DNA of 64,000 bases, from contig NZ_WIXJ01000005.1 of NCBI RefSeq assembly GCF_009617575.1, positions 1-64,000 on the forward strand, in the 5' to 3' direction. A model generated the notes under the pieces. That model had not been told where the DNA came from, did no database searches, and saw only the letters and a list, made by a program, of their open reading frames with translations. Of the stretch, positions 16,689 to 25,605 are shown piece after piece. The stretch's first letter is position 1, and each line of letters opens with the position of its first letter. Source of the DNA: Rhodocyclus gracilis. Lineage in GTDB: Bacteria > Pseudomonadota > Gammaproteobacteria > Burkholderiales > Rhodocyclaceae. The position numbers were made by a program, and so were the translations under genes.

Positions 16689-17609
16689 TCAGTCGCGGCG
16701 CAGCAGTTGTCTGAGCATGCTCGCCAGTCGATAGCCGGCCCAACTCAGGCGCTGCTGGGCGATGCCCTGCGCGCGGCGGTTGAAGTCGCTGTCGATGAGG
16801 AGCGGGCTACCTTCGCCTTGCGGATAGCCGGCGTCGCGCGCCAGCCGGTAGCTCTCGTTTAGCCAGGTCTTGAAGTTGCCTGCCGGCGCTGGCGGTGGGT
16901 TCGCGACGCGCAGGCGGGAGGCCTCGCGCACCAGTGCGTCGCCACGCAGGGCATTCGTGCCGGGGAGGTCGTCCCAGTAGGCGTGCAGAGACGTCACGCG
17001 TGGGCGGTTGGCATAGGCGAGGCTGACTTTCACCGCGTTGCCTCCCTCGTCACTGTTGCCGTCCTGGTCGATGCGGCAGCCGACATGCAGCGGTTGGTGC
17101 GCGTCGCCGACCAGATGTAGTAGCCAGACGAGCGCCCAGGCGCGGCTGGCCTCTCCTTCGGCGTTGTTGCCGAGAGTCGCGCTCAGGCGGGGCAGTTGTT
17201 CGTCGAGTTGTCCGTGCTGGCTCTCCTGGTCGGCGAGAAGGTTGGTCGGACGATCGATGAAGTGCCAATCGCGGTGCGCCGCCATGTCGGGAAAGCCGGG
17301 TAACACGGGCGTGTCGCCCGTCGTGCCGCCTTCGCTACCCGCAAAGCGTGGGTCGTGGCGGATTTCGTCTGCCCAGGTCGAGGCTTCGACGAAGGCGGAT
17401 TCGTCCCGTGTTTCCTGCTCGCCGCGCCCTTGCCAGCGGGCGTAGTCGGGATGTGCTTGCAGCAGGTGGTCGATTTTGCTGCGGGTTGCCGGATCGAGGC
17501 CCTGCCAGGCGATCTCGGCAATCAGGCGGTGACCAGTTGCATTCCACGCCTGCGCGGGTGCAGCACTTGCCAATCCGCCAAGGAGCAAGACGAGACCCAA
17601 GGCTTGCAC
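16689..17609 (-). CDS. Secreted S1/P1 nuclease family protein
   Basis: The 306-residue precursor has a clear signal peptide ending SAAPAQA, then mature WNATGHRLIAEIAWQGL, where the N-terminal Trp and following His residues are the usual zinc ligands. Further zinc ligands fit HRDWHFID and LLHLVGDAHQPLHVG. S1/P1 enzymes are trinuclear zinc nucleases/3'-nucleotidases acting on single-stranded DNA and RNA, here likely periplasmic or secreted, perhaps for nucleotide scavenging. The start is internal to no other gene. Confidence 0.9.
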   Translation of the reverse strand: MQALGLVLLLGGLASAAPAQAWNATGHRLIAEIAWQGLDPATRSKIDHLLQAHPDYARWQGRGEQETRDESAFVEASTWADEIRHDPRFAGSEGGTTGDTPVLPGFPDMAAHRDWHFIDRPTNLLADQESQHGQLDEQLPRLSATLGNNAEGEASRAWALVWLLHLVGDAHQPLHVGCRIDQDGNSDEGGNAVKVSLAYANRPRVTSLHAYWDDLPGTNALRGDALVREASRLRVANPPPAPAGNFKTWLNESYRLARDAGYPQGEGSPLLIDSDFNRRAQGIAQQRLSWAGYRLASMLRQLLRRD

Positions 17610-17676
17610 TTATAGCGTGCCAGTGCGAAAGCGCTCCTGCCCCCGCCCGCGCTACTCTGTGCGACAGTCTGGCGCC

Positions 17677-18576
17677 TCATGCATCGAGCCCGTGGTCGTC
17701 ATGTGCTGCCGGGTCGTCGAGCGGTTCGAGGTGGGTCAGTACGCTGGTGCGTGGCAGGACGGCGCGAATATCGCCCTCGATCTGCTCCAGCAGGTCGTGC
17801 CCACGCTGGACCGTCCAGAGGCCGGGGACGAGGACGTGCAGTTCGACGAAGCTGCGGGCGCCGGACTGGCGCGTGCGCAAGGCATGAAAATCAATACCTT
17901 GCTGGCGGTAGCGCTCCAGCACCGCAGCAAGCGCGGCGCGTTCATCGGGCGGCAGGGCGACGTCCATCAGCCCGTCGGCAGAGCGGCGTAGCAGCTGCAC
18001 GCCGGTCCACACAATGTTGCCCGCGACCACGAGCGCCAGCAGCGGGTCGAGCCAGAGCCAGCCCGTCAGAGCGACGGCGCCCACGCCGACGATGACGCCG
18101 ACCGAGGTCCAGACATCGGTCATCAGGTGGTGACCGTCGGCTTCCAGGGTGATCGAGGCGTAGCGTTTGCCAGTCGTCAGCAAGATCCGCGCGACAACGA
18201 AATTGATTACCGTGGCGACACCCGACACAGCCAGACCAATGTCGACGGCCTCCAGCGCTTGTGGTGAGAGCAGACGAGGAATCGCCGCGTAGGCGATGGC
18301 CCCCGCCGCGACAATGATCAGCAATCCTTCAAAGGCGCTGGAGAAATACTCGGCCTTGCTGTGGCCAAAGGTGTGATTGCGGTCTTCAGGTTGTGCGGCG
18401 AGCGAGAGCATCGCCAACGCCATGCTGGCGCCGGCGAGGTTTACCAGCGATTCAAGCGCGTCGGAGAGAAGACCGACCGAGCCGGTCAAGAGCCAAGCCC
18501 AGCCTTTCAGGCCAATGGTCGCCAGCGCTGCGGCAATCGACAGCCAGGCAAAGCGTTTCAGAGAGACAGTGGTCAT
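17677..18576 (-). CDS. Cation diffusion facilitator (CDF) family metal efflux protein
   Basis: The 299-residue protein has six predicted membrane segments and a cytoplasmic C-terminal domain. The zinc-type metal site of the transport pathway is split between SDALESLVN (TM2) and [10 protein letters not shown] (TM5, HxxxD). [17 protein letters not shown] is the conserved TM2-TM3 loop. It exports a divalent cation (Zn, Fe, Mn or Cd) against protons; FieF-like is the nearest description. It is divergent from rsmB with a 100-bp shared promoter region. Confidence 0.9.
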   Translation of the reverse strand: MTTVSLKRFAWLSIAAALATIGLKGWAWLLTGSVGLLSDALESLVNLAGASMALAMLSLAAQPEDRNHTFGHSKAEYFSSAFEGLLIIVAAGAIAYAAIPRLLSPQALEAVDIGLAVSGVATVINFVVARILLTTGKRYASITLEADGHHLMTDVWTSVGVIVGVGAVALTGWLWLDPLLALVVAGNIVWTGVQLLRRSADGLMDVALPPDERAALAAVLERYRQQGIDFHALRTRQSGARSFVELHVLVPGLWTVQRGHDLLEQIEGDIRAVLPRTSVLTHLEPLDDPAAHDDHGLDA

Positions 18577-18676
18577 GTCGGCATTATCGCCGATGCACCG
18601 CCGCGCGTGGGGCGGCGGCTAAGCGGCACGGCCCGCATGCTAAACTCGGAACCCGATTTTTGCCGGATTTTCAGCC

Positions 18677-20101
18677 TTGGCGCACTCCTCGCATCGTTCC
18701 CCTTCGCCCACGGCGACGGCTGCCGCCGCCTCTTCTTCGCGACCTTCCTCCGGGGCTCGGCGCGTCCGGGTGGCGCGGCCGGCCGATCCGGCTGCCCCGG
18801 CAACGCCACCGGCGTTGGCGCCGGATTCGCTGGCGTGCAGTCTGTGGCTCGGCGCGCAGGCGGTGGCGGCGGTGCTTGGCGGGCGTAGCCTTGATGCCGG
18901 ACTTGCCCTCTTTGCCAACGGCCCGGCGACCGCGCGGGCGGCGGCGCAGGATGCGGCCTACGGCGCTCTGCGGCGTTATGGTGCAGGCGATTTCATTCTT
19001 GGCCGCTTGTTGCAGACGCCGCTCTCGCAGGCTGAGGTTCGCGCCTTGCTTCTCGTGTCGCTGTACCGGCTGGAAACCTGGCCGGAGGCGCCGCATACCG
19101 TCGTCGATCAGGCGGTCAGCGCGGCCGGCGCCTTTGCTGGCGGGGCTTTCCGTGGGCTGGTCAACGGCGTATTGCGCAACTATCTGCGGCAACGCGAGGA
19201 CTTGCTCCGCGCCGCCGCCGCCGATCCAGTGGCGACGCACTGGCATCCGGACTGGTGGCTGGCGCGCTTGCAGCGGGCCTATCCCGAAGCGTGGCCGCAG
19301 ATCATTGCGGCCGGCAATTCGGCGCCGCCCATGTGTCTGCGCGTCAATCGGCGGCGCACGACGCGTGCGGAGTATGAGCAGAGGCTCGCGGAGGCCGGGA
19401 TTGCGGCGCGGCCGGTGGCTGAGGATGGGCTGCTGCTGGAGCGGCCAATGCCGGTCGACGCCGTGCCCGGCTTTGCCGAGGGCTTGGTGTCGGTACAGGA
19501 TGCGGGCGCGCAACGCGCGGCGGAGTTGCTGGCACCGGCGGCCGGTGCGCGCGTGCTCGACGTCTGCTCAGCGCCCGGCGGCAAGACGGCGCATTTGCTC
19601 GAACGCCAATCGCTCGACCTGCTGGCCCTCGACGTGCAGCCGGCGCGCCTGCGCCGCGTCGGTGAAACGCTGGCACGCCTTGGCCTGACGGCGAAGACCC
19701 ATCTGGCCGATGCCTCGCAGGCGGTTGTCGACCAGTCCGGGACGCCTGCTCCGGCTGGCTGGTGGGATGGCGTGCCCTTCGATGCGATTCTTGTCGACGC
19801 GCCCTGCTCCGCTTCCGGCGTGGTGCGCCGCCATCCCGACGCGAAGTGGTTGCGTCGGGCTGGCGATCTGCGTGGCTTCGTGCATACGCAGGCGGCTATT
19901 CTCGATGTCGTCTGGCCCTTGCTGGCGGTGGGCGGTAAACTGCTTTACGCGACCTGCTCGATTTTCCCGGAAGAAAACGGGGCGCAGATCGATGCATTTG
20001 TCTGCCGTCATGGCGACGCCGAGCGCGTTGCCGAGGAACGGCTGTTACCGCAGGCTGAACACGATGGGTTTTACTATGCCTTGTTGCGGAAGACTGCTTA
20101 G
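18677..20101 (+). CDS. rsmB: 16S rRNA (cytosine-967-C5)-methyltransferase RsmB
   Basis: The 474 residues open with a long Ala/Ser/Pro-rich low-complexity N-terminus, then an NusB-like domain (SLDAGLA...DAAYGALRRYG, VDQAVSAAGAFAGGAFRGLVNGVLR) and a catalytic domain with motif I VLDVCSAPGGKTAHLLE and the two catalytic cysteines in VDAPCSASGVVRRHPD and YATCSIFPEEN. TTG 18677 is the assumed start; the low-complexity N-terminus makes it uncertain. The 3' end overlaps the DUF4390 gene, beginning a four-gene rsmB-DUF4390-ntrY-ntrX unit. Confidence 0.95.
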   Translation: MAHSSHRSPSPTATAAAASSSRPSSGARRVRVARPADPAAPATPPALAPDSLACSLWLGAQAVAAVLGGRSLDAGLALFANGPATARAAAQDAAYGALRRYGAGDFILGRLLQTPLSQAEVRALLLVSLYRLETWPEAPHTVVDQAVSAAGAFAGGAFRGLVNGVLRNYLRQREDLLRAAAADPVATHWHPDWWLARLQRAYPEAWPQIIAAGNSAPPMCLRVNRRRTTRAEYEQRLAEAGIAARPVAEDGLLLERPMPVDAVPGFAEGLVSVQDAGAQRAAELLAPAAGARVLDVCSAPGGKTAHLLERQSLDLLALDVQPARLRRVGETLARLGLTAKTHLADASQAVVDQSGTPAPAGWWDGVPFDAILVDAPCSASGVVRRHPDAKWLRRAGDLRGFVHTQAAILDVVWPLLAVGGKLLYATCSIFPEENGAQIDAFVCRHGDAERVAEERLLPQAEHDGFYYALLRKTA

Positions 20102-20657
20102 GTCGCTGCTTGCCGGCAGCGCCTTGTTCTTTTTTACGGCGGCGGCGCAGGCCGTCGCTCCCGGCGAGATCGAACTGCGTAACCCGCAACTGTCGGCGAC
20201 CGACGAAGGCTGGAGCGCCTCGGCCGACTGCGTCTTCGATTTCAACCCACGCCTCGAAGAAGCCGTGACGCGGGGCGTCGTCCTCTACTTCGTCGCCGAT
20301 TTCGAGCTGAGTCGCGCCCGCTGGTACTGGCTCGACGAGCGCGTGGTCAGCCGCAGCCAGACGTTCCGCCTCTCGTACCACGCCCTGACCCGCCAGTACT
20401 GGCTGTCGACGGGCGCCCTGCATCAGAATTTCGCCACGCTGGACGAAGCGTTGCGCATGCTGTCCCGTCTGCGCAACTGGCAGGTGATCGACCGCAATTC
20501 GGTGCGCAGCGACGAGACCTACCTCGCCAGCCTGCGTATCCGCCTCGACCTTTCGCAGATGCCGAAGACCTTCCAGGTGAGCGCGCTGGCGAACCGTGAC
20601 TGGAGCCTCGCCTCCGACTGGGTGCGCTGGAGCTTCTCGCCAGCCGATACGCGATGA
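20076..20657 (+). CDS. DUF4390 domain-containing secreted protein
   Basis: ATG 20076 gives 193 residues starting with a signal peptide (MPCCGRLLRSLLAGSALFFF, cleaved near TAAAQA). The mature part has the DUF4390 pattern ELRNPQLSATDEGWSASADCVFDFNPRLEEAVTRGVVLYF and WYWLDERVVSRSQTFRLSYHALTRQYWLSTGAL. It overlaps rsmB by 26 nt upstream and ntrY by 4 nt (ATGA) downstream, so the three are translationally coupled. The function of DUF4390 is unknown; its fixed place before ntrY suggests a periplasmic partner of the sensor, which is inference. Confidence 0.85.
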   Translation: MPCCGRLLRSLLAGSALFFFTAAAQAVAPGEIELRNPQLSATDEGWSASADCVFDFNPRLEEAVTRGVVLYFVADFELSRARWYWLDERVVSRSQTFRLSYHALTRQYWLSTGALHQNFATLDEALRMLSRLRNWQVIDRNSVRSDETYLASLRIRLDLSQMPKTFQVSALANRDWSLASDWVRWSFSPADTR

Positions 20658-22810
20658 AGTATCTGGTGATCGTCGCCGCAGCACTCGGCGGCATCCTGCT
20701 CTTCCTGCTGGCCTCGGCCAGCGCCAATACCGCCTTGTTTGCGCGCCACTATCCGTGGCTGATCGGGCTTAACGCGATCGTCGCGCTGGCTCTGTTGAGC
20801 CTCGTCGGCTGGCAGTTGCGCGTACTTTGGCGCGAACACCGCGCCAAAGTCTTCGGTTCGCGTCTGAAGCTGCGGCTGATGCTGCTGTTCGGGGTCATGG
20901 CGGTGGTGCCGGGCGCGTTGGTGTACGCCGTGTCGGTGCAGTTTCTGACGAAGAGCATCGAGACCTGGTTCGACGTGCGTGTCGAGAAGGCGCTCGAATC
21001 GGGGCTCGATCTTGGCCGCAGCGCACTCGATTACCTGCTCGTCGATCTGAGCGGCAAGGGACGCTCGATGGCGCTCGAGCTTGGCGACCAGCCGGAGGGG
21101 AAGCGCCCGGCGATGCTTAATCGCTTGCGCGAGCAGGCCGGCGTTCAATCGGTGGCGCTCTATTCGGGTTCCGGGCAACTGCTGGCGAGCTCAAGCAGCG
21201 AACTGGCGTCGGTGCGCCCGCCTTCACCGACGGCGGCGCAGTTGCGGCAGGCGCGGACAATGCCCGGCTATTCGGCCATCGAGGGCGAAGGTGGCAGCGA
21301 GCTGTTGTTGCGGGCGCTGGTGCCGGTGGTCGGGCGCGGACTCGGCGAGGAGCCGCGCATCCTCCAGGTGGCGCAGGAAGCGCCGGCGGCCCTGGCGCTT
21401 AACGCCGAGAGCGTGCAGGCGGTCTATCGCGACTATCAGGAGCTGTCGCTCGGCCGCGAAGGGTTGACCCGCATCTACGCGATGACGCTGACGCTGACCG
21501 TGCTGTTGGCGCTGTTTGGCGCGTTTGCGCTGGCTTTCGTGCTGGCGCGCCGTCTGTCGGCGCCGCTGTCGATTCTTGCCGAGGGCACGCAGGCGGTGGC
21601 GGCCGGCGACTTTACGCCGCGCCAGGCGATCTATAGCCGCGACGAACTCGGCGTTCTGACGCAGTCGTTCAATCGCATGACGCGCCAGCTCGACGAGGCC
21701 CGGCGGGAGACCGAACGCCATCGCTCGGAAGTCGAATCGGCGCGCGCCTATCTCGAATCGATTCTGGCCCACTTGTCGGCAGGCGTGCTGGTTTTTGACC
21801 GCCGCTTCATCCTGCGTACGGCGAATCAGGGCGCCCGCGCCATGCTGGCGGACGATTTCACCAACATTCTCGGCGAGCCGGTCGATGCCTGGCCGCGGCA
21901 GAAAGTTCTCGGGCGGGCCGTGCGCGATGCCTTCGGCGAACACGGCGACGAAGAATGGCAGATGCAGATCGAGCTCGATCACCCCGGCGGCCCGACGCAG
22001 GTGTTGCTGCTGCGCGGTACCGGTCTGCCTGACGGTAGCGGCGGCGGCTATGTCGCGGTCTTCGACGACATCACGCGCCTGCTGGCGGCGCAGCGCAGTG
22101 CCGCATGGGGCGAAGTGGCGCGGCGGCTGGCGCACGAGATCAAGAATCCGCTGACGCCGATCCAGCTTTCTGCCGAGCGTTTGCACATGAAGCTCGCGGA
22201 TCGCCTGACCGGCGCCGATGCCGAGGCCTTGGAACGTTCGACGCAGACCATCGTCCGGCAGGTGCAGGCGATGAAGCGGATGGTCGACGATTTCCGCGAC
22301 TACGCGCGCATGCCGGCGCCCGAGCTGGCGTCCGTCGATCTCAATGAGTTGGTCACCGAAGTGCTCGGCCTGTACGAAACCTCGCGCGCCGAGATCGACA
22401 TTGCCCTGGACCCGGCCCTGCCTCCGGTCAGCGGCGATGCCACGCAGCTGCGGCAGATCATCCACAACCTCCTGCGCAATGCCGAAGACGCGCAGGATGC
22501 CGACGACGAGCCGGCGATCAGCGTCAGTACGCGCTTCATCGACGGACAGGCTGAATTGCGGGTCGCCGACGCCGGTCCGGGCTTCCCGGCCGAGGTGCTG
22601 GCACGCGCCTTTGAGCCCTACGTGACGACGAAGGCGCGTGGCACGGGGCTGGGACTCGCCATTGTCAAAAAGATCGTCGATGAGCATCAGGGCCGCATCG
22701 ACATCAGCAACCGACCCGAGGGCGGCGCCGAGCTACGCATCACCCTGCCCTTGGCGCGGCCCGCCGTCGCCACCGCAACCCATCTGAACTCCTCTTCGAG
22801 CGAGAGCTAA
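20654..22810 (+). CDS. ntrY: NtrY-like membrane sensor histidine kinase
   Basis: The 718-residue kinase has three to four N-terminal membrane segments, an extracytoplasmic domain of about 180 residues, a last membrane segment (ALFGAFALAFVLAR), HAMP, PAS (ILAHLSAGVLVFDRRFILRTANQGA) and the HisKA box with the phospho-acceptor in RRLAHEIKNPLTPIQLSAERL. The ATPase shows N-box HNLLRNAEDAQD, G1 VADAGPGFP and G2 GTGLGLAIVKKIVDEH. The partner response regulator follows after 2 nt. NtrY-NtrX pairs are linked to nitrogen and redox signalling in other proteobacteria. Confidence 0.95.
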   Translation: MKYLVIVAAALGGILLFLLASASANTALFARHYPWLIGLNAIVALALLSLVGWQLRVLWREHRAKVFGSRLKLRLMLLFGVMAVVPGALVYAVSVQFLTKSIETWFDVRVEKALESGLDLGRSALDYLLVDLSGKGRSMALELGDQPEGKRPAMLNRLREQAGVQSVALYSGSGQLLASSSSELASVRPPSPTAAQLRQARTMPGYSAIEGEGGSELLLRALVPVVGRGLGEEPRILQVAQEAPAALALNAESVQAVYRDYQELSLGREGLTRIYAMTLTLTVLLALFGAFALAFVLARRLSAPLSILAEGTQAVAAGDFTPRQAIYSRDELGVLTQSFNRMTRQLDEARRETERHRSEVESARAYLESILAHLSAGVLVFDRRFILRTANQGARAMLADDFTNILGEPVDAWPRQKVLGRAVRDAFGEHGDEEWQMQIELDHPGGPTQVLLLRGTGLPDGSGGGYVAVFDDITRLLAAQRSAAWGEVARRLAHEIKNPLTPIQLSAERLHMKLADRLTGADAEALERSTQTIVRQVQAMKRMVDDFRDYARMPAPELASVDLNELVTEVLGLYETSRAEIDIALDPALPPVSGDATQLRQIIHNLLRNAEDAQDADDEPAISVSTRFIDGQAELRVADAGPGFPAEVLARAFEPYVTTKARGTGLGLAIVKKIVDEHQGRIDISNRPEGGAELRITLPLARPAVATATHLNSSSSES

Positions 22811-22812
22811 CC

Positions 22813-24069
22813 ATGGCGCAAATCCTGATTGTCGACGACGAAGTCGGCATTCGCGAACTTCTCTCCGAGATTCTGGCGGACGAAGGTCATTCCGTCTGGC
22901 ACGCCGAAAACGCCAGCGCGGCCCGCCGCATTCGCGCCGAAAAGCGGCCGGATCTGGTGCTGCTCGACATCTGGATGCCTGATACCGACGGCGTCTCGCT
23001 GCTCAAGGAATGGTCCGCTTCCGGCTTGTTGACGATGCCGGTGGTGATGATGTCTGGACACGGCACCATCGATACCGCCGTCGAAGCGACGCGCATTGGT
23101 GCGACCGACTTTCTGGAAAAACCGATTGCCCTGCAAAAACTGCTGGCGACGGTCAAAAAGGCGCTCAAAGGCCCGGTGTCGCCACAGAAGCGGCCGCTGA
23201 CGCTCGACGTCTTCGCCCGCTCGCCCTTGCTCAAGGATCTGAAGCGTCGTCTCGAACAGGCCGCGGCGCGCGCGCCGGTATTGCTCCTGCGCGGCAGTTC
23301 GACGGGCATGGCCGAGGTCTGTGCCCGCACGCTGCAGGCGCGCAACATGCCCTGGCTCGATCTCTCCACGGCCAGTACGCCCCTCTCCGTCGAAATGCTG
23401 CAGAACGCCAGCGGCGGCATCCTGTTTGTTTCCGACCTGTCGCAGCTCGGACGCCTGCAGCAGATGAATCTGGCGTTTGCCCTCGACCGTCTGGAGTCGC
23501 ACAAGCTACAGCTCATCGCCGCGACAACGCGGCCGCTGACGGCGCTCGCCGAGGCTGGGTGGGATGCGGCCCTGCTCTCACGCCTGGGCGAGGTCTGGGT
23601 GGCGCTGCCGCATCTTTCGGGGCACGCCGACGAAGTGCCCGAGATTGCGTCGCTGCTGCTGGCACATCTCTCCGAGCGCGGTGAGGCGCCGCTGCGCAGT
23701 TTTTCCAGTGCCGCGCTTAACGCCTTGCGCATGCACAGTTGGCCCGGCGACTGGCCAGAACTCGCGTCGACGGTGAAGAACCTCGCGCTGTCGGCGCTTG
23801 ACGACGAAATCAGCGTCGATGACGTGATGCGCGTCCTGCAGCCCGACGGCCCACCGGCCGTCGGGCCGGCGCCGCCTGCCCTGCCCTTGTTCGACCAGCC
23901 GCTGCGTGAAGCGCGCGAGGCCTTCGAGCGCCTTTACTTCGAGCACCACCTGCGCGGCGAAGGCGGCAACATGACACGTGTCGCTGAACGCACGGGCCTT
24001 GAGCGGACGCACCTCTACCGTAAACTCAAGCAGCTCGGCCTCAATCTGTCGCGGCGCAACGACGACTAG
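22813..24069 (+). CDS. ntrX: NtrX-like response regulator with a degenerate AAA+ domain
   Basis: The 418 residues comprise a receiver domain (D8/D9, phospho-acceptor D52, S81, K103), a central region of AAA+ ancestry and a Fis-type HTH near the C-terminus (GNMTRVAERTGLERTHLYRKLKQLG). In the central region Walker A has decayed to GSSTGMAEV (no Lys), Walker B reads ILFVSDL, and the segment that should carry the GAFTGA loop is missing. It therefore should not activate sigma-54, and more likely acts by DNA binding. Similar loss is known for some beta-proteobacterial NtrX. It lies 2 nt after ntrY. Confidence 0.92.
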   Translation: MAQILIVDDEVGIRELLSEILADEGHSVWHAENASAARRIRAEKRPDLVLLDIWMPDTDGVSLLKEWSASGLLTMPVVMMSGHGTIDTAVEATRIGATDFLEKPIALQKLLATVKKALKGPVSPQKRPLTLDVFARSPLLKDLKRRLEQAAARAPVLLLRGSSTGMAEVCARTLQARNMPWLDLSTASTPLSVEMLQNASGGILFVSDLSQLGRLQQMNLAFALDRLESHKLQLIAATTRPLTALAEAGWDAALLSRLGEVWVALPHLSGHADEVPEIASLLLAHLSERGEAPLRSFSSAALNALRMHSWPGDWPELASTVKNLALSALDDEISVDDVMRVLQPDGPPAVGPAPPALPLFDQPLREAREAFERLYFEHHLRGEGGNMTRVAERTGLERTHLYRKLKQLGLNLSRRNDD

Positions 24070-24194
24070 CGAGGAGTGGCAAGGTCTGGCGGGCTGCGCC
24101 GTCGGGCAGCGGGGCGCGGCTTTCCGGCGTTCTGGCGTAAACAGGGCATTACAGCGGATAATCGCGCTTTTTCGCCCTTTTCGCGGAGCTTTCC

Positions 24195-25271
24195 ATGACT
24201 CGACCCCGCAACGACAATTTCCTGCGCGCATTGCTCAAAGAGCCGACCGACCATACGCCTCTCTGGCTGATGCGTCAGGCTGGCCGTTACCTGCCCGAGT
24301 ATTGCGAAACCCGCAAGCGCGCCGGCAGCTTCCTCAACCTGTGCAAGAGCCCCAGCCTCGCGTGCGAAGTCACGCTGCAACCGCTCGCGCGCTACGACCT
24401 CGACGCGGCGATCCTCTTCTCCGACATCCTCACCGTTCCCGACGCGATGGGCCTCGGCCTCTACTTCGCCGAAGGCGAAGGTCCGAAGTTCGAACGGCCG
24501 CTGCGTGAAGAATGGGCGATCCGCGATCTGGCCGTGCCCGATCCCTACACGCACCTCAAGTACGTGATGGACGGCGTTTCGGAAATCCGTCGCGCGCTGA
24601 ACAACTCGGTGCCGCTGATCGGCTTCTCCGGTAGCCCGTACACGCTGTCGTGCTACATGGTCGAAGGCGGTTCGTCCGACGACTACCGCAACGTCAAGAC
24701 GATGATCTACGACCGTCCTGACCTGATGCACCACATCCTGTCGGTGACCGCCGATTCGGTGACGGCTTACCTCAACGCGCAGATCGAATCCGGCGCGCAA
24801 GCCGTGATGATCTTCGACTCCTGGGGTGGCGGCCTGTCGGCAGCGGCCTACCAGGAATTCTCGCTGCAGTACATGCAGCGCATCGTCGACGGCCTGATCA
24901 AGGAAAAGGACGGCCAGCGCATTCCGTCGATCGTGTTCACCAAGGGTGGCGGCCTGTGGCTCGAATCGATCGCCGCCATCGGCTGCGATGCCGTCGGCCT
25001 CGACTGGACGATCGACATCGGCGAAGCGCGTCGTCGCGTCGGCGACAAGGTCGCGCTGCAGGGCAACCTCGACCCGAACGTTCTCTTCGCCTCGCCCGAC
25101 AAGATCGTCGCCGAAGCGAAGAAGGTGCTCGACAGCTACGGCCCCTCGAACACCGGCCACGTCTTCAACCTCGGTCATGGCATCTCGCAGTTCACGCCGC
25201 CTGAGCATGTGACAGCGCTGGTCAAGACCGTGCATGAATACAGCCGCCAACTGCGCGCCAGCGCGGCCTGA
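24195..25271 (+). CDS. hemE: Uroporphyrinogen decarboxylase
   Basis: The 358-residue protein starts [36 protein letters not shown] with the signature [13 protein letters not shown] and ends [13 protein letters not shown]. The catalytic Asp is in [20 protein letters not shown] and VGLDWTIDI are further family motifs. It decarboxylates uroporphyrinogen III to coproporphyrinogen III in heme synthesis, in the cytoplasm. The 125-nt upstream gap after ntrX suggests its own promoter, and downstream lies the DnaA-box region. Confidence 0.97.
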   Translation: MTRPRNDNFLRALLKEPTDHTPLWLMRQAGRYLPEYCETRKRAGSFLNLCKSPSLACEVTLQPLARYDLDAAILFSDILTVPDAMGLGLYFAEGEGPKFERPLREEWAIRDLAVPDPYTHLKYVMDGVSEIRRALNNSVPLIGFSGSPYTLSCYMVEGGSSDDYRNVKTMIYDRPDLMHHILSVTADSVTAYLNAQIESGAQAVMIFDSWGGGLSAAAYQEFSLQYMQRIVDGLIKEKDGQRIPSIVFTKGGGLWLESIAAIGCDAVGLDWTIDIGEARRRVGDKVALQGNLDPNVLFASPDKIVAEAKKVLDSYGPSNTGHVFNLGHGISQFTPPEHVTALVKTVHEYSRQLRASAA

Positions 25272-25291
25272 TGCGGGTTTTGCGCGCTTAC

Positions 25292-25491
25292 TTATGCACA
25301 GAACTAGTGCGCGCGCAACAAAACTGTTGCAACTGCCTTGAAAATCAGCCGCTTACATTTAAGCGGCTGATTATTAAGGATTAATGCCCTGCTTATTTTT
25401 TCGGCGCAGCAAGGAGAAGCCTTGTCATGCCGTATTCCGACGACGTAATTTCCGCTTCATCCACAGAGTTATCCACAGAAATTGTGAACAA
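25292..25491. promoter_or_regulatory. Cluster of DnaA-box-like 9-mers (possible replication-origin element)
   Basis: TTATGCACA (25292-25300) and TTATCCACA (25469-25477) match the consensus TTATNCACA exactly. TCATCCACA (25457-25465) and the reverse TTGTTCACA (25483-25491) each have one mismatch. Three of the four lie within 35 bp, beside an AT-rich tract. DnaA could bind here as an origin, as a titration site, or to regulate priA. Confidence 0.65.
25343..25372. repeat. Perfect 13-bp hairpin downstream of hemE
   Basis: AATCAGCCGCTTA (25343-25355), loop CATT, TAAGCGGCTGATT (25360-25372), followed by ATTAAGGATTAA. It could stop hemE transcription, although a clean U tract is lacking, or form a cruciform in the AT-rich region next to the DnaA boxes. 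Confidence 0.6.
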
Positions 25492-25605
25492 CTTTGAAAC
25501 CCTCGTGAACAGAGCGAGTTACACACTGTTTCGAGAAGCGGCGCGAGCTTTCTGTGCTAACTCGGGACTGGCCCGGCGTTCGACGTTTAGCGCTCGCATG
25601 TCGTT

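Larger units (their letters stand above)
25272..25605. other. hemE-priA intergenic region with AT-rich stretch
   Basis: This gene-free interval of 334 nt is markedly AT-richer than its surroundings between about 25340 and 25500. It holds four DnaA-box-like 9-mers and a perfect 13-bp hairpin. No long frame resembles a known protein. Confidence 0.7.

Noticed and set aside
18393..19688. Plus-strand frame of 431 codons overlapping rsmB
   Set aside because: Alternative frame of the rsmB coding sequence, Arg-rich, and without any family motif.
21224..22687. Open frame of 487 codons opposite ntrY
   Set aside because: Antisense shadow of the kinase gene; composition is Arg/Gln/His-rich and lacks domains.
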